Source of the DNA: SABI01 sp963677695
GTDB lineage: Bacteria; Spirochaetota; Spirochaetia; Sphaerochaetales; Sphaerochaetaceae
NCBI GenBank assembly: GCA_963677695.2
Contig: CAXXUJ010000001.1
Span: forward strand, 372,001-436,000
DNA length: 64,000 nucleotides
Direction: 5' to 3'
This document shows positions 1 through 8,166 of this stretch, one piece after another. A program made the position numbers and the translations under genes. The notes beneath the pieces are model-generated. The model made no database searches and was not told the origin of the DNA. It saw nothing but the letters and a program-made list of their open reading frames with translations. Position 1 is the stretch's first letter; every line of letters starts with the position of its first letter.

Positions 1-1
1 G

Positions 2-355
2 GCTGTCCTCGAAATCCTGGAAGTGAAGGAGGGGGCTCCTGAGCGGATTGCAGAACCCCTGAGACGTTATATACAGGTCAAGTACATGCTCGAAAGAGAT
101 GATATGGACACAGAGGATATCATAGAGCTAGGGAAGAGGAGCCTTGAACGGGTGAAAGAGAGAGGAAATATCGTCATCGGTATGGACGTCTCTCCCCACT
201 GCGGTTCTGCAGGCAGTTCAGTGCACAAGAAGGTGCTCCTTCTCATCTCACTCAACAAAGCCCTTGCCATCTCCCTCACGCCAAAAGAGAGAGCGAAGTG
301 CGATTCAGTCCAAGACCTCGCTGCCCTCATAGCGAAACACCTGAAGGAGAAGTGA
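2..355 (+). CDS. C-terminal part of an unknown protein, possibly carrier-protein-like (cut by window edge)
   Basis: The reading frame is open from the first bases of the window, so the gene starts upstream and only about 117 C-terminal residues are seen. The last ~70 residues weakly resemble an acyl carrier protein: a GSS serine is followed by an amphipathic helix, a short turn and a terminal helix beginning DSVQDL. I cannot confirm the carrier assignment. The stop is one base before the sufS start, so it is almost certainly co-transcribed with sufS-sufE. That would place it in sulfur mobilisation or a modification that uses it, but this is inference from context only. There is no recognisable SufB or SufD motif. 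Confidence 0.5.
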   Translation, partial: AVLEILEVKEGAPERIAEPLRRYIQVKYMLERDDMDTEDIIELGKRSLERVKERGNIVIGMDVSPHCGSAGSSVHKKVLLLISLNKALAISLTPKERAKCDSVQDLAALIAKHLKEK

Positions 356-356
356 C

Positions 357-1580
357 ATGAACTATCCCATAGAAGAGATAAGAAAAGCATTTCCCATTCT
401 CCACACGCTCGTTCATGGCAGTCCCCTGATCTATCTCGATAACGCCGCGACGACCCATATGCCGACCCAGGTGATACATGCCATGACCTCACATGCTCTC
501 ACCCTGAATGCCAATGTCCACCGGGGAAGCCATTACCTCAGTGAACGAAGTACCGAAGAGTATGAGAGGGCCCGAAAGACCGTCGCTGATTTCATCGGCG
601 CCAAGCATGAGGAAATCATCTTCACCTCAGGGACGACAGATGGATTGAACAAGGTATCTATCGCACTGAAGAGTATCATCAGCAAAGGGGATGAGATTAT
701 CGCCAGCCGGCTGGAACACAACTCCAACTATCTCCCGTGGGTCAAACTCAGCCGGGAAACAGGAGCAAATCTAACCATCTGGGAACCAGATGAGAAGGGG
801 AATCTCTCGCTTGAGAATCTCACAACGATCATGAGTGAAAGAACGAAGATCGTCGCCCTCACCCACTGCTCCAACGTCAGCGGTGTCCTGATTGATATCT
901 CACGGATATGTTCCCTGATCAGATCGACAGGGGCTATCTCGGTGATCGACGGTGCACAGGGAATCGGACACGAGATGATCGATGTAAGAATAACCGGCTG
1001 CGACTTCTATGCGTTTTCCGCTCACAAGATACACGGTCCCACCGGAATCGGTGTCCTCTATGCTAACAAAGATAGTGCTGAAGAGCTTCCCGCCCCTTTC
1101 TGGGGCGGTGGAATGGTTGAGAATGTCACCGAAAGCGAGGTGAGAAGCGAAGCGATGCCGTACCGATGGGAGGCCGGGACTCCGAACTATATCGGAGCTG
1201 TCGGACTTGCCGAAGCGATCAACTGGACAGGCACACTCGGTCGGGAGCATGTACACTCCTGGAGTGAATGCCTGCTTGAAAGAACGGAGACGGGACTGAA
1301 TAACATACCCGGTGTGCATATCATAGGGAACCCGTCAGTGAGGAAGGGGTGCATCTCCTTTGCCACAGAAGGCATTCATCCCTTTGACCTTGCAAAGCTG
1401 CTCGATGCAAAGGGAATAGCTGTCAGATCAGGGAAACTCTGTGCCCACCTGCTCCTTACCTCCCTGAACAGGGATTATCTTCTCAGAATCTCTCCGGGAA
1501 TGTTCAACACTCTCTCAGAGATCGACGTATTCCTGACTGAACTTAAGAAGAGCATGAAACTCCTGGGAGGAAGACGATGA
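357..1580 (+). CDS. sufS: SufS-type cysteine desulfurase
   Basis: A pyridoxal-phosphate class V aminotransferase of 407 residues, the usual length for SufS/CsdA. It removes sulfur from L-cysteine as an enzyme persulfide for Fe-S cluster assembly. The PLP lysine lies in SAHK (Lys224), the cofactor-binding DGAQ at 198-201, and the persulfide cysteine in RSGKLCAH (Cys362), replacing the more usual RxGHHCA. It overlaps sufE by four bases (ATGA), so the pair is translationally coupled and SufE is the likely sulfur acceptor. The many Fe-S enzymes in this window make a dedicated supply system sensible. A molybdopterin- or selenium-related desulfurase is less likely given sufE next to it. Confidence 0.9.
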   Translation: MNYPIEEIRKAFPILHTLVHGSPLIYLDNAATTHMPTQVIHAMTSHALTLNANVHRGSHYLSERSTEEYERARKTVADFIGAKHEEIIFTSGTTDGLNKVSIALKSIISKGDEIIASRLEHNSNYLPWVKLSRETGANLTIWEPDEKGNLSLENLTTIMSERTKIVALTHCSNVSGVLIDISRICSLIRSTGAISVIDGAQGIGHEMIDVRITGCDFYAFSAHKIHGPTGIGVLYANKDSAEELPAPFWGGGMVENVTESEVRSEAMPYRWEAGTPNYIGAVGLAEAINWTGTLGREHVHSWSECLLERTETGLNNIPGVHIIGNPSVRKGCISFATEGIHPFDLAKLLDAKGIAVRSGKLCAHLLLTSLNRDYLLRISPGMFNTLSEIDVFLTELKKSMKLLGGRR

Positions 1581-2008
1581 AATCTACCTACACTCAGCGA
1601 CTTGATGACATACTCAAAGAGTTTTCCGCACTGGAGGATATGCAGATGCGCTATGCGCTTCTGATCGAACTCTCATCCCTTGCCCCTTCACCTGAGAGTG
1701 ATTTCGCTGTTGAGGAGAACCGTTTTCACGGCTGTCAGTCCCGGCTCTGGTACATGCTTGAAGGAACGAAAGAGTGTATCGAGCTCAGGATCACGAGCGA
1801 CACTCTTATCCTTCGGGGATTTTTCTATCTGGTCATGGAACTTCTCAGTGGTCTCTCTCGGGAGGAGCTGAAGAACGTGCAGCTTGATGAGCTGCCTCAG
1901 GCTCTCGGCCTTGCCGGAGTCTTTTCTTCACAGAGAACAAGTAGAATGAAGAAACTCACCGAAGAACTCAGGGCAAAGGCTGCAGAACTGCCACGAACAC
2001 CTTCCTGA
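1577..2008 (+). CDS. sufE: SufE sulfur acceptor
   Basis: A 143-residue SufE-family protein that takes the persulfide from SufS and passes it to the Fe-S scaffold. The acceptor cysteine is in the family motif HGCQS (Cys53), followed by the expected aromatic strand (RLWY). The length matches SufE/CsdE. Its start overlaps the end of sufS by four bases. It converges on the tetR-like gene, whose stop is only a few bases away, and no strong terminator separates them. No SufBCD genes are in the window. Confidence 0.9.
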   Translation: MKSTYTQRLDDILKEFSALEDMQMRYALLIELSSLAPSPESDFAVEENRFHGCQSRLWYMLEGTKECIELRITSDTLILRGFFYLVMELLSGLSREELKNVQLDELPQALGLAGVFSSQRTSRMKKLTEELRAKAAELPRTPS

Positions 2009-2011
2009 TCC

Positions 2012-2632
2012 TTATTCAGGAAATATGAAGGAGAGGACCCACCGGGTGTGCTTCTCCAGCCCTTCTTCGCTTGTGAAGTCGATTCCTGCAATCGCATTGT
2101 CAAGGGCGGAGATCAGAAGGGGTGTCTCGATGAGAGCTCTCACATAGATTCTGTGAGCGTAGGTATCGAAGTTCTTGAAGTACCCCCTGCTCTGCAGGTC
2201 CTGGAAATAGGGTTCCACCATTTCTCCGATAATATTGAGTTTCTCTATAACCAGGTCGAGCTTCGGTACATCCTTCTGGTTGTACTGGTGCATGAACGAG
2301 GAGAATGCCGGCATCTCGGCTGTCACCCTGATCGACTCCCTGATGAAAGCCTTGAACACCTCAAGGGAATCCTGTCCCTCCACCGAAGCGAAGAACGTGC
2401 TCATCGCAGCCATGTGGATATCGAATCCATAGGTGATCACAGCCTCCCACAGACCCTCTTTGTTCTGAAAGTAATAGCGGATCATCCCGTGATTGACCTC
2501 AGCCTTGTCCGCGATCTCTCTCAGGCTTGTATTGAAGAATCCTTTTTCTGCAAAGGTATGCATCGCTGCTTCAACAATCTGCTTCTGTATATCACGCGAA
2601 TCACTTGCTTTTCTTCTTCCCGCTCCTGCCAT
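2012..2632 (-). CDS. TetR-family transcriptional regulator
   Basis: A 206-residue TetR repressor. The N-terminal helix-turn-helix lies at about residues 18-62 (motif AMHTFAEKGFFNTSLREIADKA, then GMIRYYF, typical of TetR). The C-terminal ~140 residues form the helical ligand domain. It lies downstream of the TRAP transporter genes on the same strand, separated by a hairpin, so it may control that transporter or the neighbouring ene-reductase. A perfect palindrome upstream of dctQ (5861-5876) is the best operator candidate in the region. Its ligand is unknown. Confidence 0.85.
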   Translation of the reverse strand: MAGAGRRKASDSRDIQKQIVEAAMHTFAEKGFFNTSLREIADKAEVNHGMIRYYFQNKEGLWEAVITYGFDIHMAAMSTFFASVEGQDSLEVFKAFIRESIRVTAEMPAFSSFMHQYNQKDVPKLDLVIEKLNIIGEMVEPYFQDLQSRGYFKNFDTYAHRIYVRALIETPLLISALDNAIAGIDFTSEEGLEKHTRWVLSFIFPE

Positions 2633-2718
2633 ACTCCCTCACACCTGCTTCTCAGAAATTCGCTTCTATTGTAGCGGTCAAGGGAGAGAGAGACAATACG
2701 AAGGACAAAGAATAGAGA

Positions 2719-2744
2719 GAGGGCAGAGATCACTCCCTGCCCTC
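2719..2744 (-). terminator. hairpin after the TRAP operon
   Basis: Arms GAGGGCAG and CTGCCCTC (8 bp, perfect) with a 10-base loop lie just past the dctP stop. On the minus strand they are followed by a moderately T-rich stretch. This is likely a terminator or attenuator between dctP and the tetR-like gene. Confidence 0.5.
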
Positions 2745-2771
2745 AAGCCTTATTGAGTTACAAAAGCTTTT

Positions 2772-3842
2772 TTAAAAGTCAGTCTGGTACCCGGTGAATT
2801 CAGCAGCTGATTTCAGTACTGCCTTCACCTTGTCTGTATCGCCTCTTCCTTCAGCCATCTTGAGCGAAGAATCGACCTTGGACATGAATACTGCATCCCA
2901 CCAGGTAGTGAAATCAGCATCATTCATGGTGACCACTGTTGCACCTTCATCCTGAAGAAGCTTCAGCTGATCGGCAATGGCTGCATCGTAGATACCTGCG
3001 CTGTATTCCATCACTTCGTCTGCAGCTGCCTGGATTGCTTCCTGCTGAGCGGCTGAGAGGCCGTTCCACCAGTCGAGGTTGACGGTGAGGAAGTTTCCTG
3101 CTGTGTAGGTGTTGTCGAGCATCCAGGTGTCAGCTACTTCGTAGAGACTCATAGATACCAGAGGAGCGAGTGACATCTGGGAAGCATCAATCACGCCGCG
3201 GTCAAATGCATCATAGAGATCCCAGGGGAGAACCTGAGTGACGCGGAAGCCGAGGTATTCGAACTTTGCAGCTTCCATGTTACCGAAGGAGGTTGATCCC
3301 TTGACCATGCTTGCCATGTCTGTGAAGGGGAAGTCTGCAAGGAAGGTGTTTGCTCCGCCTGCAATGACGTTCAGGTACTTCACGTTGTTTGCTTCAGCCT
3401 CACCTGTGAGGACTGCTGAACTTGAGGGATCTTCGAAGACGACGTGCTTGAAGAAATCAAGTGCGTTCTGGGAAGAATCGGGAGCGAAATCAGGGAAGGA
3501 GCAGAGAAGGGGAAGCATGTCGAAGTGGGGGTTGTGTCCCAGTGCGATCATCTGCACCGCTCCGCTCGATACTGCTTCGAGTTCGTCGGGTGACTGGTAG
3601 AGGGTGCCGCCCCATTTGATGGTTGCCTTGATCTTTCCGTCAGTGCTTTCACTTAAGTAATCCTGGAAGTGCTTCAGGATCTGTCCGCCTGTCTCCGTTT
3701 CACTGAATGTGGATGAGAAAAGGAAGTTGAGAGGTTTGAGTTCACCGTCGCCGCTTCCGCTCTGATCTTCTGCGGCTCCGCCCGCCCATACGAACGCGGC
3801 TGCCAGCAGCAGAATCATTCCTGTAATTACGCCTTTTTTCAT
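2772..3842 (-). CDS. dctP: TRAP transporter solute-binding protein (DctP type)
   Basis: A 356-residue periplasmic binding protein of a tripartite ATP-independent transporter, which captures an organic acid outside the cytoplasmic membrane. It has a signal peptide of about 20 residues ending AFVWAGGAAE, a spirochaete-style export signal without lipobox cysteine. The mature part has the DctP fold signatures, including GGTLYQSPDELEAVSSGAV and the region around FDRGVIDASQM. An AGGAGG ribosome site precedes the ATG. It follows the two membrane genes in the order Q-M-P. The substrate cannot be read from sequence; carboxylates are usual, and the catabolic genes nearby suggest an aromatic or alicyclic acid. 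Confidence 0.88.
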   Translation of the reverse strand: MKKGVITGMILLLAAAFVWAGGAAEDQSGSGDGELKPLNFLFSSTFSETETGGQILKHFQDYLSESTDGKIKATIKWGGTLYQSPDELEAVSSGAVQMIALGHNPHFDMLPLLCSFPDFAPDSSQNALDFFKHVVFEDPSSSAVLTGEAEANNVKYLNVIAGGANTFLADFPFTDMASMVKGSTSFGNMEAAKFEYLGFRVTQVLPWDLYDAFDRGVIDASQMSLAPLVSMSLYEVADTWMLDNTYTAGNFLTVNLDWWNGLSAAQQEAIQAAADEVMEYSAGIYDAAIADQLKLLQDEGATVVTMNDADFTTWWDAVFMSKVDSSLKMAEGRGDTDKVKAVLKSAAEFTGYQTDF

Positions 3843-3881
3843 GTAAATTCCTCCTCAAGAAATTTTTCGTTGCGAGATATG

Positions 3882-5231
3882 TTAGACCTTGCCCATCAGG
3901 GATGGCAGGAAGGTAACCATGGTCGGGAAGAACGCGATGGCGAACACCATCAGGACTTCACAGATGAAATAGGGAATAACACCCTTGAAGATATCGGAAG
4001 GGTTGACCCTCAGTGCATTTGCCGTCGCAAACACATTCATGCCGATCGGAGGGGTGAGCCCCGCGATCTCTGTCATGAAACAGAGTGCGATGATGACCGC
4101 GTAGGGTGAGTACCCGAGTGCGCAGAGTATCGGAAAGACGACAGGAACCGTAATGATGATGATCGATACGATATCCATCACACATCCACAGATGACATAG
4201 AGCAGCATGACAAGAAGGAAGATGATGAAAACCGGAGCATCAAGGGCGACGATCGCCTGTGAGAGGTAGTCTGCCAGGCCGCTCAGTGCGATGAAACGGG
4301 AGAAGATCTGTCCACCGATGATGATCGGGAAGATGCCCCCTTCCATGAGTGCAGCATCCCAGATGCAGTGAAGTATGTGCTTGATCGGAATCTTCTTGAA
4401 AAGTGCGTAGATGACAACTGCCACAGCACCTATGGCTCCGCCGACGGTTGCTGTGAACCAGCCGAGGATCGTACCGCCGATGATGAGACCGAACAGGAGA
4501 AGAATGGGAACAACAAGCTTGAGGGACTTGAGTTTTTCAATCGCAGGGACCTTCTCCCCTCCGGCGGGAGGGATCGTTCCCGGTTTTACGATACCGAGGA
4601 GCTGTACGGTGATTCCAAGAGCGACGGCGGTCAGAAGACCGGGGATGATTCCTGAAACGAGAGCGGTTCCCACCGACAGAGACATCGATTTCCCCTGGAA
4701 CAGGATCGGACTCGGAGCGACCATGACGAACATCAGGATTCCCATGCTCGGTGGAATGAGCGTAGAAAGAGCACCTGCGGCTGTGATACAGCCCATGGCG
4801 TACTTTTCATTGTATTTCGCCTTCTTCAGTTCCGGCAGCGCCAGCTTGCCGAAGACGATGTTTCCTGCAATCGAGGAGCCTGAACAGGCTCCGAAGATCG
4901 CATTGGATGCGATGACGGTATAGAGGAGTCCCCCTCTCACCCGTCCGAACCATTTGTGCATAGCTGCGAATGCTCCCTCTGCTATTCCTGTGGCCCCGGC
5001 CAGGGCTCCCACAAGCATAAAGAGAGGAAGAACAGCAAAATTGTAGTTCGCTCCGAGGTTGAAGACCGCGTCGGTGAACTGGGTCAAGGTCATGTTGAGA
5101 CCGCCGAAGGAAAGGGCGATGAAGCCTCCGAAGGAAGCGACCAGCATCGAGATGAATACCGGAATGCCGGCGAAGATCATCACCATCATTCCGAGAAAAA
5201 ATACTATTCCGATTATTGTATCAGGTGCCAT
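3882..5231 (-). CDS. dctM: TRAP transporter large membrane subunit (DctM type)
   Basis: A 449-residue integral membrane protein with about 12 hydrophobic segments, normal for DctM. It forms the sodium- or proton-coupled translocation channel of the TRAP transporter. Typical features are the repeated GCVMDIVSIIIITVP and GLTPPIGMNVF segments and GACSGSSIAGNI in the middle. A GGGGAGAG ribosome site is present, and dctQ ends 18 bases upstream, so the genes are one operon with dctP following. Confidence 0.92.
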   Translation of the reverse strand: MAPDTIIGIVFFLGMMVMIFAGIPVFISMLVASFGGFIALSFGGLNMTLTQFTDAVFNLGANYNFAVLPLFMLVGALAGATGIAEGAFAAMHKWFGRVRGGLLYTVIASNAIFGACSGSSIAGNIVFGKLALPELKKAKYNEKYAMGCITAAGALSTLIPPSMGILMFVMVAPSPILFQGKSMSLSVGTALVSGIIPGLLTAVALGITVQLLGIVKPGTIPPAGGEKVPAIEKLKSLKLVVPILLLFGLIIGGTILGWFTATVGGAIGAVAVVIYALFKKIPIKHILHCIWDAALMEGGIFPIIIGGQIFSRFIALSGLADYLSQAIVALDAPVFIIFLLVMLLYVICGCVMDIVSIIIITVPVVFPILCALGYSPYAVIIALCFMTEIAGLTPPIGMNVFATANALRVNPSDIFKGVIPYFICEVLMVFAIAFFPTMVTFLPSLMGKV

Positions 5232-5249
5232 GCAGTTCTCTCCCCTTTC

Positions 5250-5831
5250 CTAGTTGTCGCATTCGTTGTCAATTGGAATGACTGTGTGTGCGTACGGCTC
5301 GTTCAGCCAGTACTGGCGGACGACCGCCCAGAGGAAGGAAATCCCAAGAAGGAGGAACCCCAGTCCGTGTATGAAGGCGAAGGGCCATTTGGGCCAGGCA
5401 TCCGCACTTGAGGTGATAAGTGAATGGCTTGTAAAGAATCGGACGGTTAGAACGAAGAAGGCCCGGTAGCTGATGAAGAGACTTACAGCCGCTCCGAGTA
5501 CATTACCCACCGTTAGAATCGCCTGCTGCACACCCTTCGGGAAACGGGAAGAGAGCATATCTATTCTGGTATGTCCCCGGTCAAGGGTAACGAATCCCGC
5601 TGAAAGGAAGACGACCGGGATATGGAAATACTGGATTAAGGCCATTGACATCGGTATTCCGTGGACGAAAGGAATCAGCTTCCCCAGCTTCTCTCCTATG
5701 ACATTCAGGAAGGCTACGAGCATGATGACGATCAGGCTTGCCGCTGATAGATACGACACTGTTTTTATGACCGAAACGAGTATGCCATCCACCCTCTTCA
5801 GTCCTGCTGTGCGCTGTGCATTCAAGGTCAC
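5250..5831 (-). CDS. dctQ: TRAP transporter small membrane subunit (DctQ type)
   Basis: A 193-residue protein with four predicted membrane helices, the expected layout of DctQ, which holds the binding protein and the large subunit together. It starts with GTG at 5831 behind GGAGG with only three bases of spacing. A TTG two codons further in has better spacing and could be the real start. It is the first gene of the operon. The upstream region holds a perfect palindrome and a 26-bp motif shared with another promoter of the window. Confidence 0.85.
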   Translation of the reverse strand: MTLNAQRTAGLKRVDGILVSVIKTVSYLSAASLIVIMLVAFLNVIGEKLGKLIPFVHGIPMSMALIQYFHIPVVFLSAGFVTLDRGHTRIDMLSSRFPKGVQQAILTVGNVLGAAVSLFISYRAFFVLTVRFFTSHSLITSSADAWPKWPFAFIHGLGFLLLGISFLWAVVRQYWLNEPYAHTVIPIDNECDN

Positions 5832-5860
5832 GTTCCTCCCCTTCCCTTCCGTTCTTCTTT

Positions 5861-5876
5861 CGATAATGAATTATCG
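5861..5876. promoter_or_regulatory. palindrome upstream of dctQ, candidate operator
   Basis: A perfect inverted repeat, CGATAAT-GA-ATTATCG, centred about 37 bases before the dctQ start. The short spacer and 7-bp arms fit a TetR-dimer operator, and a tetR-like gene ends the operon. Which regulator binds is inference. Confidence 0.45.
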
Positions 5877-5914
5877 CTCGGTGTATGAAAAACACTGTAA
5901 AATACGCATATGGA

Positions 5915-5940
5915 GCCCGCAAGGGGCATAACAAAAAATG
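5915..5940. promoter_or_regulatory. 26-bp motif shared between two divergent promoters, copy 1
   Basis: The stretch begins GCCCGCAAG and ends CATAACAAAAAATG. It matches 42933-42958 at 23 of 26 positions. Both copies lie in divergent intergenic regions, 75-84 bases before the minus-strand gene (dctQ here, the oxocamphor-hydrolase-like gene there). It is likely a shared regulator site. Confidence 0.5.
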
Positions 5941-6081
5941 TAACTGCCTTAACAGATAATGTAATACCGAATCGAGCCTGCAAATCCGATTCTTGTGATA
6001 AAATATTTGCATACAAGAAATACCACCATCTTATTCATGAAATAATTCTACTTTTTATGAGTAACGAAAAAGGAGAAATGC

Positions 6082-8103
6082 ATGAGCACATACACCCATG
6101 TGATGGCACCGCTAAAAATTGGAAAATTTATTCTTAAAAACAGAATGATGGCTGCAACATCGATCCCCCACTTTCTTCAGGGAGGAGAACCCTACCCCGC
6201 CGGAGGAGTCATACAGCACTGCCTCAATAAAGCGAAGGGAGCCTCGATCGTCACCCTGAGCGGTCTCAACAACATGACCACCGGAAAACAGTACCCAAGG
6301 GACATGGATGTATCCCACTTCCCCGATTATGATTTTTATGACACGACCAACCAGAACTACTTCCTGCAGCTCACCGAAGCGATCCATTTCTATGACTCGC
6401 TCGCATGCATGAACCTCTTCATCGGCCCACCCTCTTCCTATCCCCTGATAAAAAGAGAAGAGAAAGCTGCACCGAGCATCAAACCGCATGAGGTACACGA
6501 TGATGAACACCCCTTCTTCGTTCCCCTCGAAGAGAAGTTCGAGATAGAATACATCGATGCGCACAAGCTCCCACACGAGTATGATGCTGAAACCCTCGAT
6601 AAGATCTGTGACAGCTACGCTGAGATGGCCGATTACCTTAATTTCCTCAACTTCGACATGATCAGTGTCCACTACTCCTACCGGGGAAACCTCCCTGCCA
6701 AATTCTTCTCTCCCCTGACAAACCACAGGACTGATGAATGGGGTGGAAGCTTCGAGAACAGGATAAAGTTCCCCCTCATGGTTCTTCAGAGGATCAGGGA
6801 GAAGGTGGGAAAGGATATGATCATCGAGATCAGCTGGTCAGCTGAGGAGATGGAAGGAGGGTACGACCTTGCTGAGAGCGCACGATTCCTGAACGAGGCG
6901 AAGAAGTATGTCGATATTGTTCAGCTGAGAGCTGCCGATGCTGATGAATCCCATCCTGCAAACTTCAACCTCGAAGAAACGCCCTTCCTCTCGTACGCAG
7001 AATATATGAAAAAGCATGTCCCCGACCTTCTGATCAGCACGATCGGAGGATATCAGGACCCTGCTCTCAACGAAGCCGCGATTGCCGAAGGAAAGACAGA
7101 TATTATCGCCATGGCCCGTTCCTGGATCTCCAATCCCGATTACGGGAAACTGGTACAGGAGGGAAGAAGGGAAGATATCGTCCCATGTATCAGATGTAAC
7201 AAATGCCACGGAAGAAACGAGAAGGCTCCCATGGTGAGCGTCTGCTCGGTCAACCCCGTCATCGGCCTTGAACACCTCATCGATTCAATGATCCTCCCCC
7301 CCTCCTCACCGAAGAAGATAGCGGTTATCGGAGGAGGCCCGTCAGGTATGAAGTGCGCCATCGACCTGAGTGACCGCGGTCATGCAGTGACCCTCTTTGA
7401 AGCCGAAGCCGCACTCGGCGGTGCTATCAGGACTGCCGATGATGTCGATTTCAAATGGCCCCTCAAACGGTTCAAGGAATTTTTAATCGAGCAGGTAGGA
7501 AAGAGGGATATCACTGTCGAAATGAACAGCAGAGTCACCCCGGATGATATCAAGGAAAAAGGATTCGATATCGTCATTCCCGCACTCGGCGCACAGCCGA
7601 TCGTCGCCCCCATCCCCGGTGTCGAAGATGAGAGGGTCTCCCTTGCCGTCGATATCTTCAATGATGCCTCAGGCGTCGGAAACGAGGTCGTTGTCATCGG
7701 TGGAGGTGAAGTGGGAGTCGAGTGCGGTATGTACCTCGCGAAGACGGGAAAGAACGTAACCGTTCTGGAGATGCAGGACCGTATCGCAGCTGATGCCACA
7801 CCGATCCACTTCCTCAGCATGTTCGAGGCCGCATGGAAGGCTATCCCGACCTTCAGCAGCATCACGAGTGCCCGGGTCACCGGTATCACGAAAGAAGGGG
7901 TCTCCTACACGGACAAAACCGGGAAGGAGAGCCTCATACCTGCCGATACCATCATCCTTTCCACCGGGATGAGGGCGAAAACTGAGGAAGCCCTCTCTTT
8001 CTACGATGCAGCTGATCATTTCTACATGATCGGGGACTGCAAGGCCCCGGCCACAGTTCTCGAAGCAATGCGTACAGCATTCTCCACCGCTTCGCGAATC
8101 TAA
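6082..8103 (+). CDS. Old yellow enzyme-type FMN/Fe-S/FAD ene-reductase (OYE1)
   Basis: A 673-residue protein with the 2,4-dienoyl-CoA reductase/BaiCD layout: an N-terminal FMN barrel (about 1-365), a [4Fe-4S] site, and a C-terminal FAD/NAD(P)H domain starting KKIAVIGGGPSG (~412). Such enzymes add hydride to activated C=C bonds of enoyl-CoAs, enones or steroid-like rings. The cluster cysteines are C369, C372, C375 and C388, a C-x2-C-x2-C spacing rather than the C-x2-C-x3-C of FadH. The barrel segment FFSPLTNHRTDEWGG is clear, but the proton-donor tyrosine of the family is replaced by Asn203. An AAGGAG site precedes the ATG. It is transcribed alone, divergently from the TRAP operon, and ends at a terminator. 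Substrate unknown; its closest relative in the window is OYE2. Confidence 0.88.
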   Translation: MSTYTHVMAPLKIGKFILKNRMMAATSIPHFLQGGEPYPAGGVIQHCLNKAKGASIVTLSGLNNMTTGKQYPRDMDVSHFPDYDFYDTTNQNYFLQLTEAIHFYDSLACMNLFIGPPSSYPLIKREEKAAPSIKPHEVHDDEHPFFVPLEEKFEIEYIDAHKLPHEYDAETLDKICDSYAEMADYLNFLNFDMISVHYSYRGNLPAKFFSPLTNHRTDEWGGSFENRIKFPLMVLQRIREKVGKDMIIEISWSAEEMEGGYDLAESARFLNEAKKYVDIVQLRAADADESHPANFNLEETPFLSYAEYMKKHVPDLLISTIGGYQDPALNEAAIAEGKTDIIAMARSWISNPDYGKLVQEGRREDIVPCIRCNKCHGRNEKAPMVSVCSVNPVIGLEHLIDSMILPPSSPKKIAVIGGGPSGMKCAIDLSDRGHAVTLFEAEAALGGAIRTADDVDFKWPLKRFKEFLIEQVGKRDITVEMNSRVTPDDIKEKGFDIVIPALGAQPIVAPIPGVEDERVSLAVDIFNDASGVGNEVVVIGGGEVGVECGMYLAKTGKNVTVLEMQDRIAADATPIHFLSMFEAAWKAIPTFSSITSARVTGITKEGVSYTDKTGKESLIPADTIILSTGMRAKTEEALSFYDAADHFYMIGDCKAPATVLEAMRTAFSTASRI

Positions 8104-8124
8104 GATAACACAAGATTCATTTTC

Positions 8125-8155
8125 GTCAGCGGGTTTCTCCGCTGACATTTTTTTT
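8125..8155 (+). terminator. rho-independent terminator after OYE1
   Basis: Arms GTCAGCGG and CCGCTGAC (8 bp, perfect) with a 6-base loop are followed by A and a run of T. It sits between convergent genes and ends the OYE1 transcript. Confidence 0.85.
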
Positions 8156-8166
8156 GGCTAGGAGAC

